DNA of 64,000 nt from Capitulum mitella (Eukaryota > Arthropoda > Thecostraca > Pollicipedomorpha > Pollicipedidae): positions 8,271,767 through 8,335,766 of the forward strand of contig CP099849.1 of NCBI GenBank assembly GCA_030062745.1, written 5' to 3'. Shown here one piece after another: positions 13,255 through 23,763 of the stretch; the first letter of the stretch is position 1; each line of letters starts with the position of its first letter. The translations under genes were made by a program, and so were the position numbers. The notes below the pieces were generated by a model. The model did no database searches. It saw only the letters and a program-made list of their open reading frames with translations, and had not been told where the DNA came from.

Positions 13255-14874
13255 TCAGTGGGACTCGAAAGGGTCTGGCCACTGTGTGCGAGGGTAGTCG
13301 GACGGCGACGGGAAGATTTCAAAGGGTTTGATGAATAACCAAAAACCCTTGGGGTTATGGCGAAAGTCGTGAACGAGGCTCGAAAGATATTCGCGATATT
13401 TGGTGTCGGTAACGCGTTTGAAGTCGGATCTGGCTCCGGGGAACGCTTGGTCATGTTCTGGCGAAGGTGTGAACTTTTTGAGACGGTGTGCGGTGTCCCT
13501 AAGCGCGCGTTGTACATCCCTGTCGAACCACGGGGGAAATCGACGGCAGCGTGAGACAGTGGGCACGTAGTCCGCGATAACAGCAGTTACAAGATCGTAG
13601 AACATTTTTAAGGCGGCGTCTACGTCCAAATGAGATAAAAGACCCCAAGGCAAACATCTAAGAGCGACACGAAGACCATCAAAATCTGCAGCACGACAAT
13701 TAAAAGCTCTTGATCTGGACACTTTCGGAACAACAGGCACACGTACATAAAAGCGAGAGAAGGTTTCATGGTGGTCAGAATCAAAGGTACCATCGCTAAC
13801 AGTCGTTTCAATGTCACCGCCACAAGATAAAACTAGGCCAAGTATGACGTCACCTCTCGTGGGAGGGTGAACTGACTGGGTCATACCATGAGAGTCCAGG
13901 CCGTCTAAAAATTGCAAGGCACTGTTAGACTTGACAAGAGCGACAGGGTCGTTGCTATGGGCCAGGCTATTTCTGGTAAGTTAAAATCCCGGCTATGATA
14001 ATGGAATTCCAGTGTCTCGAAGCTTAGCGATACATTCCATTACTACAGCAATGTCTCCGTCTCTGTCCGGCGGTGGATATCACACCAATACGAATGAAGT
14101 GCTGTTGACTCCGATTTCCATTACCAGCACCTCCGAGTCGGGCTCCAGGTCTTGTCGTCGGATTGGGCGTAGATGAGACCTGACAGGGCAGGCTACGCCT
14201 CCACCGTGTGTGGCCCGATCCTTTCGGAGCCAGGTGTGCTGATCCCATGCGAGCTGCGGCTCAGTGTCTGCGACGTCGGAAGGCAGCCAGGTCTCGGTCA
14301 TGGCGACCACGTCGTGTCGGCTCAGGTCCGGCGCCATGGCTCGCAGTGTGTGCAGCTTGTTGCGCACACGGCGCACGTTTTGACAGAGGACGGTGAGGGC
14401 GCGGCGGTCAAGTCCGGGGATGGGCTCGATGTCCCCGGCAAGTCTTAAGCGGCATGACTGGAATGAAGCCACTGAGTTGATACAGTAGCAGCTTCTGGCG
14501 CCAAAGAAGCGCCCAACTCTCTTGAGTTGTTTGAGCTTGAGCCCGCCGCAGGACGTTGCGGGTGTTACTGGAGGGAGCACCGTCGGTTGACAGGGCGCCC
14601 ACAGCGCCCGCGGCGGCAACGGAAAGTCCGGTGCAGTGCCGGCAGCCGATAGCAGCGCAACTAGCGCAGCGACCAGGTGGAAAAAAACATAACATCTGGA
14701 GGGCGGCGGGCCGTGGAACCGGATTCTCCATTTGATACGCCGGTTAGCTATCCTCTCGGCCATTGCAGCTCTGTCTCTCCGTAGCGCGGGGCTTGTCACG
14801 GCTCCGCGACCCGGCCTCGACCCGCTGCGAACCCCAGCAAGCATGGCGGCGCCGGGTACACCCTCCAAACACAA
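13255..14874 (-). pseudogene. Endonuclease half of the CR1/L2-like ORF2
   Basis: Two open pieces. In 14080-14874 (264 codons) a leader with a hydrophobic stretch (about residues 62-80) is followed by GDIEPIPGL at residues 147-155, then the endonuclease core: LTVLCQNVRRVRNKL (residues 160-174), VVAMTETWL with the metal-binding Glu, and THGGGVAC. After a frameshift, 13255-13917 (220 codons) carries the domain's end: LDGLDSHGMTQSV, then SDHHETF containing the S-D-H catalytic triad region. The linker follows, with PPWFDRDVQRALRDTAHRLKK. This endonuclease nicks target DNA to prime reverse transcription in active relatives. The frameshift near 13920-14080 splits the domain, so it is not functional. 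Confidence 0.8.
14410..14436 (-). other. Degenerate 2A-like (ribosome-skipping) motif in the retrotransposon ORF
   Basis: Codons for GDIEPIPGL sit just before the endonuclease. Many CR1/L2-type ORF2 proteins carry GDIEPNPGP here, which fits the 2A consensus D-x-E-x-N-P-G-P. Here the N has become I and the final P has become L, so skipping should be lost. Confidence 0.55.
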
Positions 14875-14940
14875 CCCAACAGTAAGTCCTAGTGGCGGGA
14901 GTGTGCGCTCTGAAGTTAAACTGAAGTAACTTCAAAGACA

Positions 14941-17273
14941 CTGGGACTTTTAGCAAAATGTCCTGATTATTAAACGCAGGCGCTGCAATCCTCGAAGTAA
15001 ACAAAATCGGACATAGACGAGGAGCGGGCGCGCCCACGTCCATATCAGGCACCAGCTGTCGGTAAAATGATTACGTTCAGTTGTGTTAGCTGCCATTTTA
15101 CAAGTTTCAGTTACCGATAGACGAGGACTTTGACTTCGATCAGCCCAAGGTACCTTTCAGTTCCCGCAATGTCATGGCATTAATGCAACTTTCTCTTACG
15201 AAAATGATTGGCACAGACGCGAACCTATGAAGCCCAAGAAATAAATACAAGAAAAATAACGCAGAAGTGCACGCAAAAACTAGTTACAAAGCGTACCTAT
15301 GGCACAACAAGAGCAGCAAGGCGTGCACCGTCAAACATGACAACGCTCCTTTCGTTGACCTGATAATGGCCGGAAGAAGAAAGCAATCACTAACCACAGC
15401 AACTAACCCACTGCAAAACCATGTCGATAGAAAAGCATGGCTTGCCTCTAAAAATGGTAGAAGAGTTAAATGCCATGCATTACATGAGTTAATCTTTGGT
15501 GTTTGGGGGGGACGTTCCACAAGACCCCAGTGCCCGAATGGTTCTGCCTTCCCTGGCTAATAGTAACCAGCTACGTGCACAGCCTGGAATCAGTTGCTAA
15601 GCTGCTGCCAGATAATTAAAGGTTGGCCTCACTACCAACTTGATTTGCCATCCACTTGCCCTCCTTTGCCTCTGCACACATCATTATTGCATGAGCATTA
15701 AGTACTCTGCCGTTACGAAACGTGCACAGAGTGTGAGGCTTGCCGCTTTTTTCAATATTTCTGCCCTTCCTCTGCTCCCCCGCCCCCTGCCCCCCCAGGA
15801 ATTGCCAGCCAACTGTTTGATATGGCAGTCATTGAGTGGTTACAGTATTGGCGCACAGCCGACTTATTATGACATGCAAAGTTTGTGTGAGGACATCACC
15901 GGTTTGATTAGTGAATGGAAATACAGATCCAATGTTGTGATTTCGAGCCTCGACATCGGTGGATGTACGTTGTTTCTGCATTCTGCGTTCATTTGATAAT
16001 GTAGGTGCTACAGGCTGCTGGAAAGCAGTACTAACAAGTGAGGCATATGGAGATTTGTGAAAACAAGCAAGCCAGTTCGCCCCTTTCTTAGCAGCGTGCT
16101 GGGACAGAGCTTTGCAAAAATGGTCAGGGATTAGGCATTTGCTAATTTTGACTTATTCTCATTTCTTGGGGCATTCCGTCTATGCATTGCCATACACCTT
16201 TGTTAAAAATTACATTCTCGGGGCACCCAGTTCGGGGAGCCCAGGAATGTAAACCCCCTGTAAAAACCTAGTTCCACCAATTCAACAGACTGTAACAAGC
16301 TTTAGATCATTGAAGAAAATGGAATGCCTTATTAACAGCAACATATAGAAACATAAGTGTATGAGGCAGATGTATGACATGCAGCTCAGTGCATGCATTG
16401 TCTGGCCAATTGATCAACAAAAATCTTTCTTGGAAAAAATGACTGATATCCATAGACTAATGTAATCCCAGCTCTGGTTTACAATATTGTTGCACTGCAT
16501 TAATACCAGGTGTATTTTGGTGCAAGTGGCATTTGGCTTTCTGTCTCCATGGTTATTGTTATATATCTAAGTTATGAATTTTGAAGCAATCAAAAAGGAG
16601 TAGGAAAAGGCATGGGTTAAAGTTTTGGTTGGGTCACCTTTTAACATTTTTATGACATGCTTTTTAATGTTTATGTCACAAATGTCCATGGCCCTTCTGT
16701 GGTGGACATTGATCAGTAAGTCACTTCTCAACAAAAATGTGTTGCACACCAGTTTTCTTTCAAAACTTTTTACTTAGGCCAGGCGTGAACTCCCACCAGG
16801 TTCATAGTTCTGAGCTGAAGCTCATTTCAACTCTGTTTTCCTATTATGAATGTCTTTTTGTTCCTATTGTTTAAGGTTTAAGTGGGTCTTGAGAGTTGAA
16901 ATGTAAGAGACTGGCCAATTTAAGAGATTGACAAGATTGGAATTAAATGTAACTTTGATTTTGAAGTTGTAGCACTAACATATTTCAGAAAAGTTGAGAA
17001 AATTGGAGAAATATGACCACCTAAGATTTAGGCTATTAGCACAGCAAAGATTGAAGCACATTTTACCTCTGACAGCCCATTTGCCTTGTGAGAGCAATGC
17101 AACTGTCAACAGTAAATGTAGAGTTCTGTTATTTGGGTTCAAAGGGAAACATTGATAGTTTGATGGCATTATGGTTAGTTTATGAATGATTCTTGAAGTA
17201 CTTTGTTCCAGCACATCCTTTCATGTGTCCCTTGCAGCAGAGTATGACTCAGCTTAACTTAATTTGAACAGAA
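14941..17273. other. Upstream region of PIN4; no other gene recognised
   Basis: Mostly AT-rich unique-looking sequence. A good splice acceptor (TCATGTGTCCCTTGCAG, ending 17237) lies 36 bases before the PIN4 start codon, so the 5' UTR may be split by an intron whose first exon is farther upstream. A short acidic open stretch at 15111-15149 (LPIDEDFDFDQPK) is flanked by AG and GT but matches nothing I know. Confidence 0.45.
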
Positions 17274-17411
17274 ATGGGACCCAAGAAAGCTGCACAAGGG
17301 GGAAAAGCAGCTGCAGGTGGAAAGGGTGGAAAAGGAAAATCTGGTGGTGACAGTAGTGGTGATGGCTCTGCAGGAAAAGAAAAGAAAGGTGGAGGAACAT
17401 CTCAGGTGAAG
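17274..17411 (+). CDS. PIN4: PIN4 coding exon 1 (basic N-terminal tail)
   Basis: 46 codons from the start ATG (context GAAATGG) to AAG, then donor GTAAGC. It encodes the low-complexity Gly/Lys/Ala/Ser tail ending in GGGTSQVK. In-frame readthrough reaches a stop after a few intron codons. Confidence 0.93.
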
Positions 17412-20400
17412 GTAAGCACCATTTTATTGAGCATTCTATGGAAAAAAAATGTGTAAGACTTGTCGTAAGCTTCCTCTGGCTGCACAAAATGATCTGTTTT
17501 TGGTTTCTTAGTTTGTCAAAATATTCAACTGATCACTATATATTTTTTTGCCCTGTTTCAACCCAGAAATAATAATTACCACCAAATTGTCAGCAGCCAA
17601 CTGGGATTCCTTAGCAATGCCAAACTGAAGTCAACAGTACACAAATTAAAACTCTGCCAAAACAAGTGCAAGACTTGGGGCAGTGCATATTTTTGTTTTT
17701 TTTTATCCAACCTGAAGCAAGTAAAAATAATCATCAAACTACGAACAACCATTTGTAATTGCATAGCAGGGTCAAGTGAAAAAAATAAAGGTAACAGCAT
17801 TAGAGGGTGAAATTTTTCTGTGTATTGTTGTATTTGAATTACAGCAATTGGAAATGTCCATGATGAGTTATTGTGCACAAGATATGCTCAGTTAATAGGA
17901 GAATGACAGACATTGTGAGAATGATAGAAAATATGAGGCTGGTTAAAAGAACTGCATACTTCGTTATTGTCAGCTTTCCATTTCCCCCATTTTGTTGGCT
18001 GTTATTCAGGAAAAAATCTGATTCATGGAGACCTGCTAGCCAGGTAATGTACTGGGATGTGGCTTCTTTGTGCAGTGATATCCGGGTCTCCCATACGTTT
18101 ATTACGTCATTGACTCTTGGGCCGTGGCTGCCTTGCGCGATGTAGTTCAGAAGCGGGAGATAGTGTCTCTGCCTGTTTGTAAGCCTGCCCTGCAATGTTG
18201 TGCATCACCTCAGTGCTGTAGGATCTGTCCTTGATACTGGACCCTGTTTCGCCCTTGTAAAATTCCCCGTTACACGGACTGAGCAAAATGTTTCACGTGT
18301 TTCTCCGCCTTTACAGATGTGGCGTATCGTGCAGCCACCTGTTCATGATGCACTTTCCATTGCTTTTTATTCCAAGTCCCACACAGAATGAAACATTTAA
18401 AAGGAGCTAACTTGCCCACGCTGTTGAATCTAAAATGTAGTCTTAGACAGGATGGGGATGAGTAAGACTGTTCTGTTCGGGAGATAAGGTTAGATGATGC
18501 TGGGCGTCAAAGGGTCAAAGTTTTATTGCGCAGAAATGTCACATGAGGCGCACTAACCAAACAGATGGGAAAAAATGCGCATGACATGGATCGTGATACG
18601 TCCATGGCTACGTAACGGATATCCGGCGGTAGTATTCAATTTATATTTATTCCATGATGATTATTTAAGTGCGCATTGTGCGATTTCTGTAGTCCAGGAA
18701 TCTTGCTGGCGCTTGAAAACTTTGAGCTAGACATAATTGAAGTGCAGAAATGCAAGAGAATGGATATCCTTGAAAACTTAACTTTATTTTTTGTAGGTTG
18801 TCTGTTTAGATTAGGTGCTCTCGGTAACCTTCTTCTGATCATGTGAATTTTAGAAGAACATGGTACCGATCTCTTCCAGCAGCTGAATTCCCTTGCCCAG
18901 CATTTGCCTTGTATTGGCTCCAAACGTTGGTATATTACCCTATTCCCGGAGGCCTACACGGTATGGCCGATTCCCTGCAGGGGGGGCGGATTCGGCCCCC
19001 CCCCGAGATCTCGAGAACCACTCATCCGATTTTACCGCAACGAACGGCAATCGATTTGCCATGACGTAAACTACACTTAAGAAAACAACTTTCCAAAATT
19101 TTGAAAAGGGTGGATACAGGTGGGCAAAAATATCAAAATGGGGGGGGGGTACTTTTGGACTTCTTATAACTCTGTTGTGTATGGACCGATTTCGATGGAA
19201 TTGAGGACTTTTACCATTTGAACACACATCTGAAATTTAACAAAATCATAGGCGTTCACAGAGTTTCGAAAATGGGAGGACTAGTTTTTCAACAACTGAA
19301 TGAACAGAAAAAAGGAAGAGCGCTTTTTTGGTTTCTGCTAGTCATGTTATGCTAAAAGAATAATGATCGTATTACATTGTTCGTATAATGTTAGCATAGG
19401 CGGTGCCAGGGACGTGGAAAAGGGGGAACTGTCATGATCACATGCTCTTCAGATCAACTTGTGACCTTTGATCTTAAACGACTTCCAGTTACCCTAGACT
19501 CGCTTGAAATGATCTTGTGTACATTCAGTATTATCAGTAAACGTTTTCAATCATTTAAAGTCACTATTTCAAAAATTCCATTTTACGGCTATTGTGAAAT
19601 AAGGTACGCGCACTGACGTTTTAGGTCGCAGCTCCGTGACCCGACCTGACATCAAGCTGAAATGTGATACACAGGTAGGGGACACCATTGTACGTGATAT
19701 ATATTTCGGGTTTGGTATTTGAAAAAATGGCGCCAAAATTGTTACTATGGAACCAGATTTCGACCTATGACCTTGGCCTGACCTTGTAAAAGGACTTTAG
19801 GTGAACAGTATTATGCATATGCTGTATTTGTACGTTGCCCAACTGTTTTGCTATACATCCATATAAAGTTTTAAGTTCTTTCTTAAAAACGTTATTTTTG
19901 GCAGTCATTTTCCTTTTACCTTCAACATGGCCAAAAATGGCCTGAGGTGTCTCCCAAAACCGTTGCCTGGCTCCGCCCCTGAGCAAAAGAGAATTCCGAA
20001 ATTTTGTCACATTGCGTAGAAAGAGTAGCTAGGAAAAGCATTAAGTTTCGTGGAGCTGCATCAGAAACGCTGGCATTGGCGAGCAAAAAACCCGAGGGAG
20101 GACCAATTCAGCCCCCCCCCCCCTGCCGGGAATAGGATTAAAGATGTAATTTGCATAGATATACCAGAACATTAAAATAAGTATTTGAAATTGAAAGCCA
20201 AATATCATTATAGAAATGAAAAGACAAGACATCTTTTATATTCATGGTGTTTGTGGGTTTTGGAATGCAGTCATCTTGTGGCTGCAGTTTTGTTTGAAGT
20301 CCCATAAGAAATAGCACGTACTGTTGTTGTCTCGTAAATGAGCATCCGTTGGTTTACGGTATTGCGTATGTGTACTTTGTCCGCATTTCTCCCTGGCGGC

Positions 20401-20792
20401 GATTATGGTCCATTCGCTCTTCAGGGGCATTTCATGGCGCGGATAACCCTTGTCAGAGGTCCGTGTGCTGTACAGTTTCGAGTTTGAACAGCGCGACGCT
20501 TGCCGTTCCAAAGGTGCGCCACATCCTCTGCGAGAAGCAGTCCAAGGTGCTGGAAGCGCTGGAGAAGCTGAAGGCAGGCGGCAAGTTCAACGAGGTGGCG
20601 GCAGCGTACAGCGAGGACAAGGCGCGCTCGGGCGGCGACCTGGGCTGGATGCAGCGGGGCTCGATGGTTGGGCCGTTCCAGGAGGCCGCTTTCGCGCTCA
20701 CGCCGTCCTCCATCGCTAGCCCCAAGTACACGGACCCGCCGGTGAAGACCAAGTTCGGCTACCACATCATCATGATCGAGGGGAAGAAATGA
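17274..20792 (+). CDS. PIN4: PIN4 / parvulin-14 peptidyl-prolyl cis-trans isomerase (two coding exons)
   Basis: Joining 17274-17411 to 20514-20792 gives a 138-aa protein; human PIN4 (Par14) has 131. Residues 1-46 are a Gly/Lys-rich basic tail, which in Par14 binds DNA and carries nuclear and nucleolar targeting. Residues 47-138 are the parvulin isomerase domain: VRHILCEK (47-54), [21 protein letters not shown] (86-92), [15 protein letters not shown] and [15 protein letters not shown] (124-138). His49, Asp81 and His130 match His42, Asp74 and His123 of human Par14. Asp81 replaces the Cys of Pin1, and no WW domain is present, so this is the Par14 type. It isomerises X-Pro bonds; Par14 is linked to ribosome biogenesis and chromatin. 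The join is phase 0 at K46/V47. The 3.1-kb intron contains a 1.2-kb TTAA transposon. Exon 2 is much GC-richer than exon 1. Confidence 0.95.
17412..20513 (+). other. PIN4 intron 1
   Basis: GTAAGC donor; acceptor TTGCCGTTCCAAAG. It holds AT-rich sequence (17412-18937), the TTAA element (18938-20137), then about 370 bases of unremarkable sequence. Confidence 0.85.
18938..20137. mobile_element. TTAA-type non-autonomous DNA transposon, family C, copy 1
   Basis: A 1.2-kb element whose left end is CCCTATTCCCGG and whose right end is CTGCCGGGAATAGG. It is flanked on the right by TTAA (20138-20141) and on the left by TTA with one base lost (18935-18937). Each end has a run of G or C next to a CGGATTCGG-like dyad. 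It aligns along its length, in inverted orientation, with 50808-52016. TTAA duplications and CCC termini fit piggyBac; Kolobok elements also use TTAA, so the superfamily is unproven. No transposase ORF. Confidence 0.85.
20514..20792 (+). CDS. PIN4: PIN4 coding exon 2 (parvulin isomerase domain)
   Basis: 92 codons plus TGA. The whole catalytic domain is in this one exon. The reading frame stays open upstream to 20349, but homology with Par14 starts exactly at the acceptor, so the upstream part is intron. Confidence 0.95.
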   Translation: MRHILCEKQSKVLEALEKLKAGGKFNEVAAAYSEDKARSGGDLGWMQRGSMVGPFQEAAFALTPSSIASPKYTDPPVKTKFGYHIIMIEGKK

Positions 20793-20903
20793 CCGCCGGG
20801 GAAGGAGCCGTGGCCGTGGAAGTGCTCCCAGCCTGGGGAACGTGCCGCTGTAATCATCGTGTGTGTTCCGTTTTCGATTTCCTGAAGTGTATCGGATATT
20901 TTT

Positions 20904-20909
20904 AATACA
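20904..20909 (+). terminator. Possible PIN4 poly(A) signal (AATACA variant)
   Basis: AATACA lies 112 bases after the stop codon. It is a weak variant. The first canonical AATAAA I see is at 21784-21789, so either could be used. Confidence 0.3.
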
Positions 20910-23676
20910 CGGTTGTTGACCAGTCGTTCTTTCAGACGACGTCCTACTGAACGCTCTTCACAATGCACAATATTGCGGACAATAAGTATGCACAATATTG
21001 CGGACATCGAGCTGTGCGGTTCACGGTCGGCCAGTGCTGCTGGACTGCTTGTATTGTTAAGTGAACAGCGGTGCCGCGCGTCGGCTTCTCCAGCCCGGCG
21101 ACGTGGACCCAAGGCCAGCCGACTTGGGAATTCCTCATCCTCGGCAGTTATGTGGCCCGGCTCGGACATAGGCGAGCGAGTTCGGCACGACTCACCTTGG
21201 GATACATCGAGACACCGCACGAGCGAAGAACCCCTGCGTAAAGAAAGGCGCTCGCCTCGCTTACGGAACTCGCCTCAGGTCACAAGATAGTATTGCAACC
21301 AGCGCAAGAAAGAACAACTGTTTCGCTTGATTTGAGCTTGGTGCTTAAGATACTCTTAGCCGTTTTAATAAGATCAGAAATGGTCGCCATTAGCTTCCGA
21401 AATGGGAATTTCAACCCTCGCCGGTCCAGGGAAACTGGTTTTCGATATTATCAATTATATTGCGTTTCCGTTCGTGTATATGTTCAATGTTTTATAATTA
21501 ATGTAATATGTTGTGTAACCCAAATGATTCTTGATGTCGAAAACCATTGTCTTTGGAACAGCCAGGGCTGTTATGTAAGTGTAATTACGGCAGTTTTACC
21601 GGATTGTTTGTCAGAAATCGTGCTTCTGGTTAGCAAGGTGTTATCTGGTTCAGGACAAACTCACTGTGAGACTTCAGGTTTGCGCTGTGATGCTCATGGT
21701 CATTCTCATCGCAGTCATTTCCAACAGGAACGACAAGTGGTACGTTGTTGCACCCACCCGCGGCATGAAATAGATTTTTATATAATAAATAGATAGATGA
21801 TAAATAAATGAAGAAATAGATTTAGAAATTTTATCATCGCCATCTCTCAAATTTCGTTCAATTTTTTGTAATCTTTGACGTTAAATAGGCCAGTACAGTT
21901 TTATTGTTAGAATACAAACGGGTCACGAGTTATAACCCAAGACAGTCTCAACATTTTTGACAGTGAAGGATGCCCGTAGTAATCTCAGAAATTCATAAAA
22001 CTCCGAAAATAATGCCTTATCACAAATTGCCCTGAAACATACAATGATCTTTGAAAGACTTTGGAAAGTCTTTTTCTGGAAAGACATCTTTTGGAAAAGA
22101 CATCAATCTTTGAAGTCAGTTTAGGACGAAATGGTTTCATGACCCAGCTCAAAGGTATGAAGTCCCTCTATGGACTTTTTGGCGGGAAGCAAGTTTGATT
22201 AATTGTTGAATACCACAAATAAAATATAGTGATACATCAGTCTCCCTATCACCGTATACCATACAAAGAAAATCTGCACGCTGATTGGTTCTGAATAACG
22301 CATTCTGTGGCAGTGTTTGGGTTGAAATTGGAACAGCTGAAACTAAAGGCTTTGTTTGGGCTTGATTCTTTGAGTCTTTTTGTCACCCTCGGTGATGAGT
22401 ATTCGTATGTACTACAACAATGCGTAAAACATGTTGTTGGCTTTTTTTACTCTGTGGTTCGGTATGAGATAGTTTAAGACCATTTTGAACGAAAATCGAC
22501 GCTGTGTTGCAATAAAGGCACGTTGTTGCTCATGGTTTCGTCATCAGCTGTAATGAAAAAGTAGTAAGCAGAACTTCACACGAGTTTTGAGAACGTCGAG
22601 GAAGAAATATTCATGATTTGCGAACGTAAGACGTTAATATGCAGCTGAGTGCAGTAAACCACAGAAAGGTGGCCACACGGTTAGCGAAACGGCGTTATCA
22701 AAACATTTTTTCTCGAGCAACTCAGAACAAAAGAAAAATCAAGCTAACTCGCACTGGTGGGGGAGTAGGGTAAAACTGTCCACTCCTCATGTTTTCGTTT
22801 TTCGCAGAGCGTTCGCGGCAATAGTCTAGAACGCTAAAATTTGCTCTGTCTCCTGATGAGCTCCTAGCGTTTTTTCCTTAACAAATGAAACAAGTTCGTA
22901 AGTATTTGTAGTACTGCCCGGCGAAGTTGGGAGGCTGGTCACGCCTCTCAGCCGTCATCGGCGGCGGACGGACCCTATGATGTGTATGGAATGGGTTCTG
23001 CGGGTCATCCTGCTACGCAGCATTGTGGAGAGCTACCCGTCTTATAAATTCACAGTTCAAAGGAAGAGATGGCTAGGATCAGGCCAGTCGAGGTCATCCC
23101 AGTCCCATCATTGAAGATGTAATGTTTTTTTCCTTTTTCCCAAATTCACTCAGATAGTTTCAATAAGACCTGGTGGGAATTCATCACGTTCAACTGCAGT
23201 AACCCCGGATGACCTAAGTACCTAACCACTGCACCTGGCTTCCTGATAAAGATTATCCTACCTGCTAGCAATCCGCCAGATTGTGTTTGGTTTCATTTGG
23301 ACACACTGCAGGATTTTCATGTAATGACCTTGTTTAATCGCAATTGACTTCACCAACGTTAGCACCAAGGTCAACGTCGCTTTGCGGTGTGTAAGCTGAT
23401 CAGATGACTAAGATCCCGCGAAATTTCGTGGCATTTGGTTCATTAGGTTTGGAGAAAGGAAATGATGCTGGTTTGACATCGTTTGACCCAGATGAACTTG
23501 GTCAGTCATTCAGCTTTTGTCATTGTTGATATCACGATACAGACTTCCAACAAAAGTTCGTGAGAGCTGGTGGAAACAATCAAAGAGGGGTCAAAATATG
23601 CCCCTTTATCGCCAGTGCGCGTAATTTTCATAATTTTTCACTCATAATTCATAATTCATACGCCATAATCATATGT

Positions 23677-23679
<3 letters not shown>
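20910..23679. other. No gene recognised downstream of PIN4
   Basis: A GC-richer part (20910-21290) may be PIN4 3' UTR or flank; an ORF there on the minus strand resembles nothing known. The rest is AT-rich with an AATAAA-containing run at 21781-21810. Confidence 0.45.
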
Positions 23680-23728
<49 letters not shown>

Positions 23729-23763
23729 ATATGTGTGTGTGTATTTATTTATTTATTTATATT
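23680..23763. repeat. (TA)n / (TG)n / (TTTA)n microsatellite cluster
   Basis: About 45 bases of perfect TA repeat, then TG-rich and TTTA units. Simple sequence only; the ORF crossing it (IYIYIY) is an artefact. Confidence 0.95.

Larger units (their letters stand above)
11540..14940 (-). mobile_element. CR1/L2-like non-LTR retrotransposon, near full length for ORF2 but dead
   Basis: Read on the minus strand, the order from high to low coordinates is: a possible 5' leader and N-terminal region, a GDIEP-type motif, an apurinic endonuclease, a linker, a reverse transcriptase with the FADD catalytic motif, an RT C-terminal domain, and an AT-rich 3' UTR ending in AATACAATAATACAACAATG (11542-11561). 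This domain order is that of ORF2 in CR1/L2-type elements. Frame changes occur near 14080, between about 13255 and 13121, and several times in the RT, so the copy is inactive. I found no ORF1. The outer boundaries are estimates. Confidence 0.82.

Noticed and set aside
15111..15149. Acidic peptide LPIDEDFDFDQPK between AG and GT
   Set aside because: Only 13 codons and no partner exon recognised.
20421..20765. Minus-strand and alternative-frame ORFs over PIN4 exon 2
   Set aside because: Shadows of the real parvulin frame, which has clear homology.
20759..21220. 153-codon minus-strand ORF beside PIN4
   Set aside because: It overlaps the PIN4 3' end on the opposite strand, in GC-rich sequence, and resembles nothing known. 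Most likely chance.
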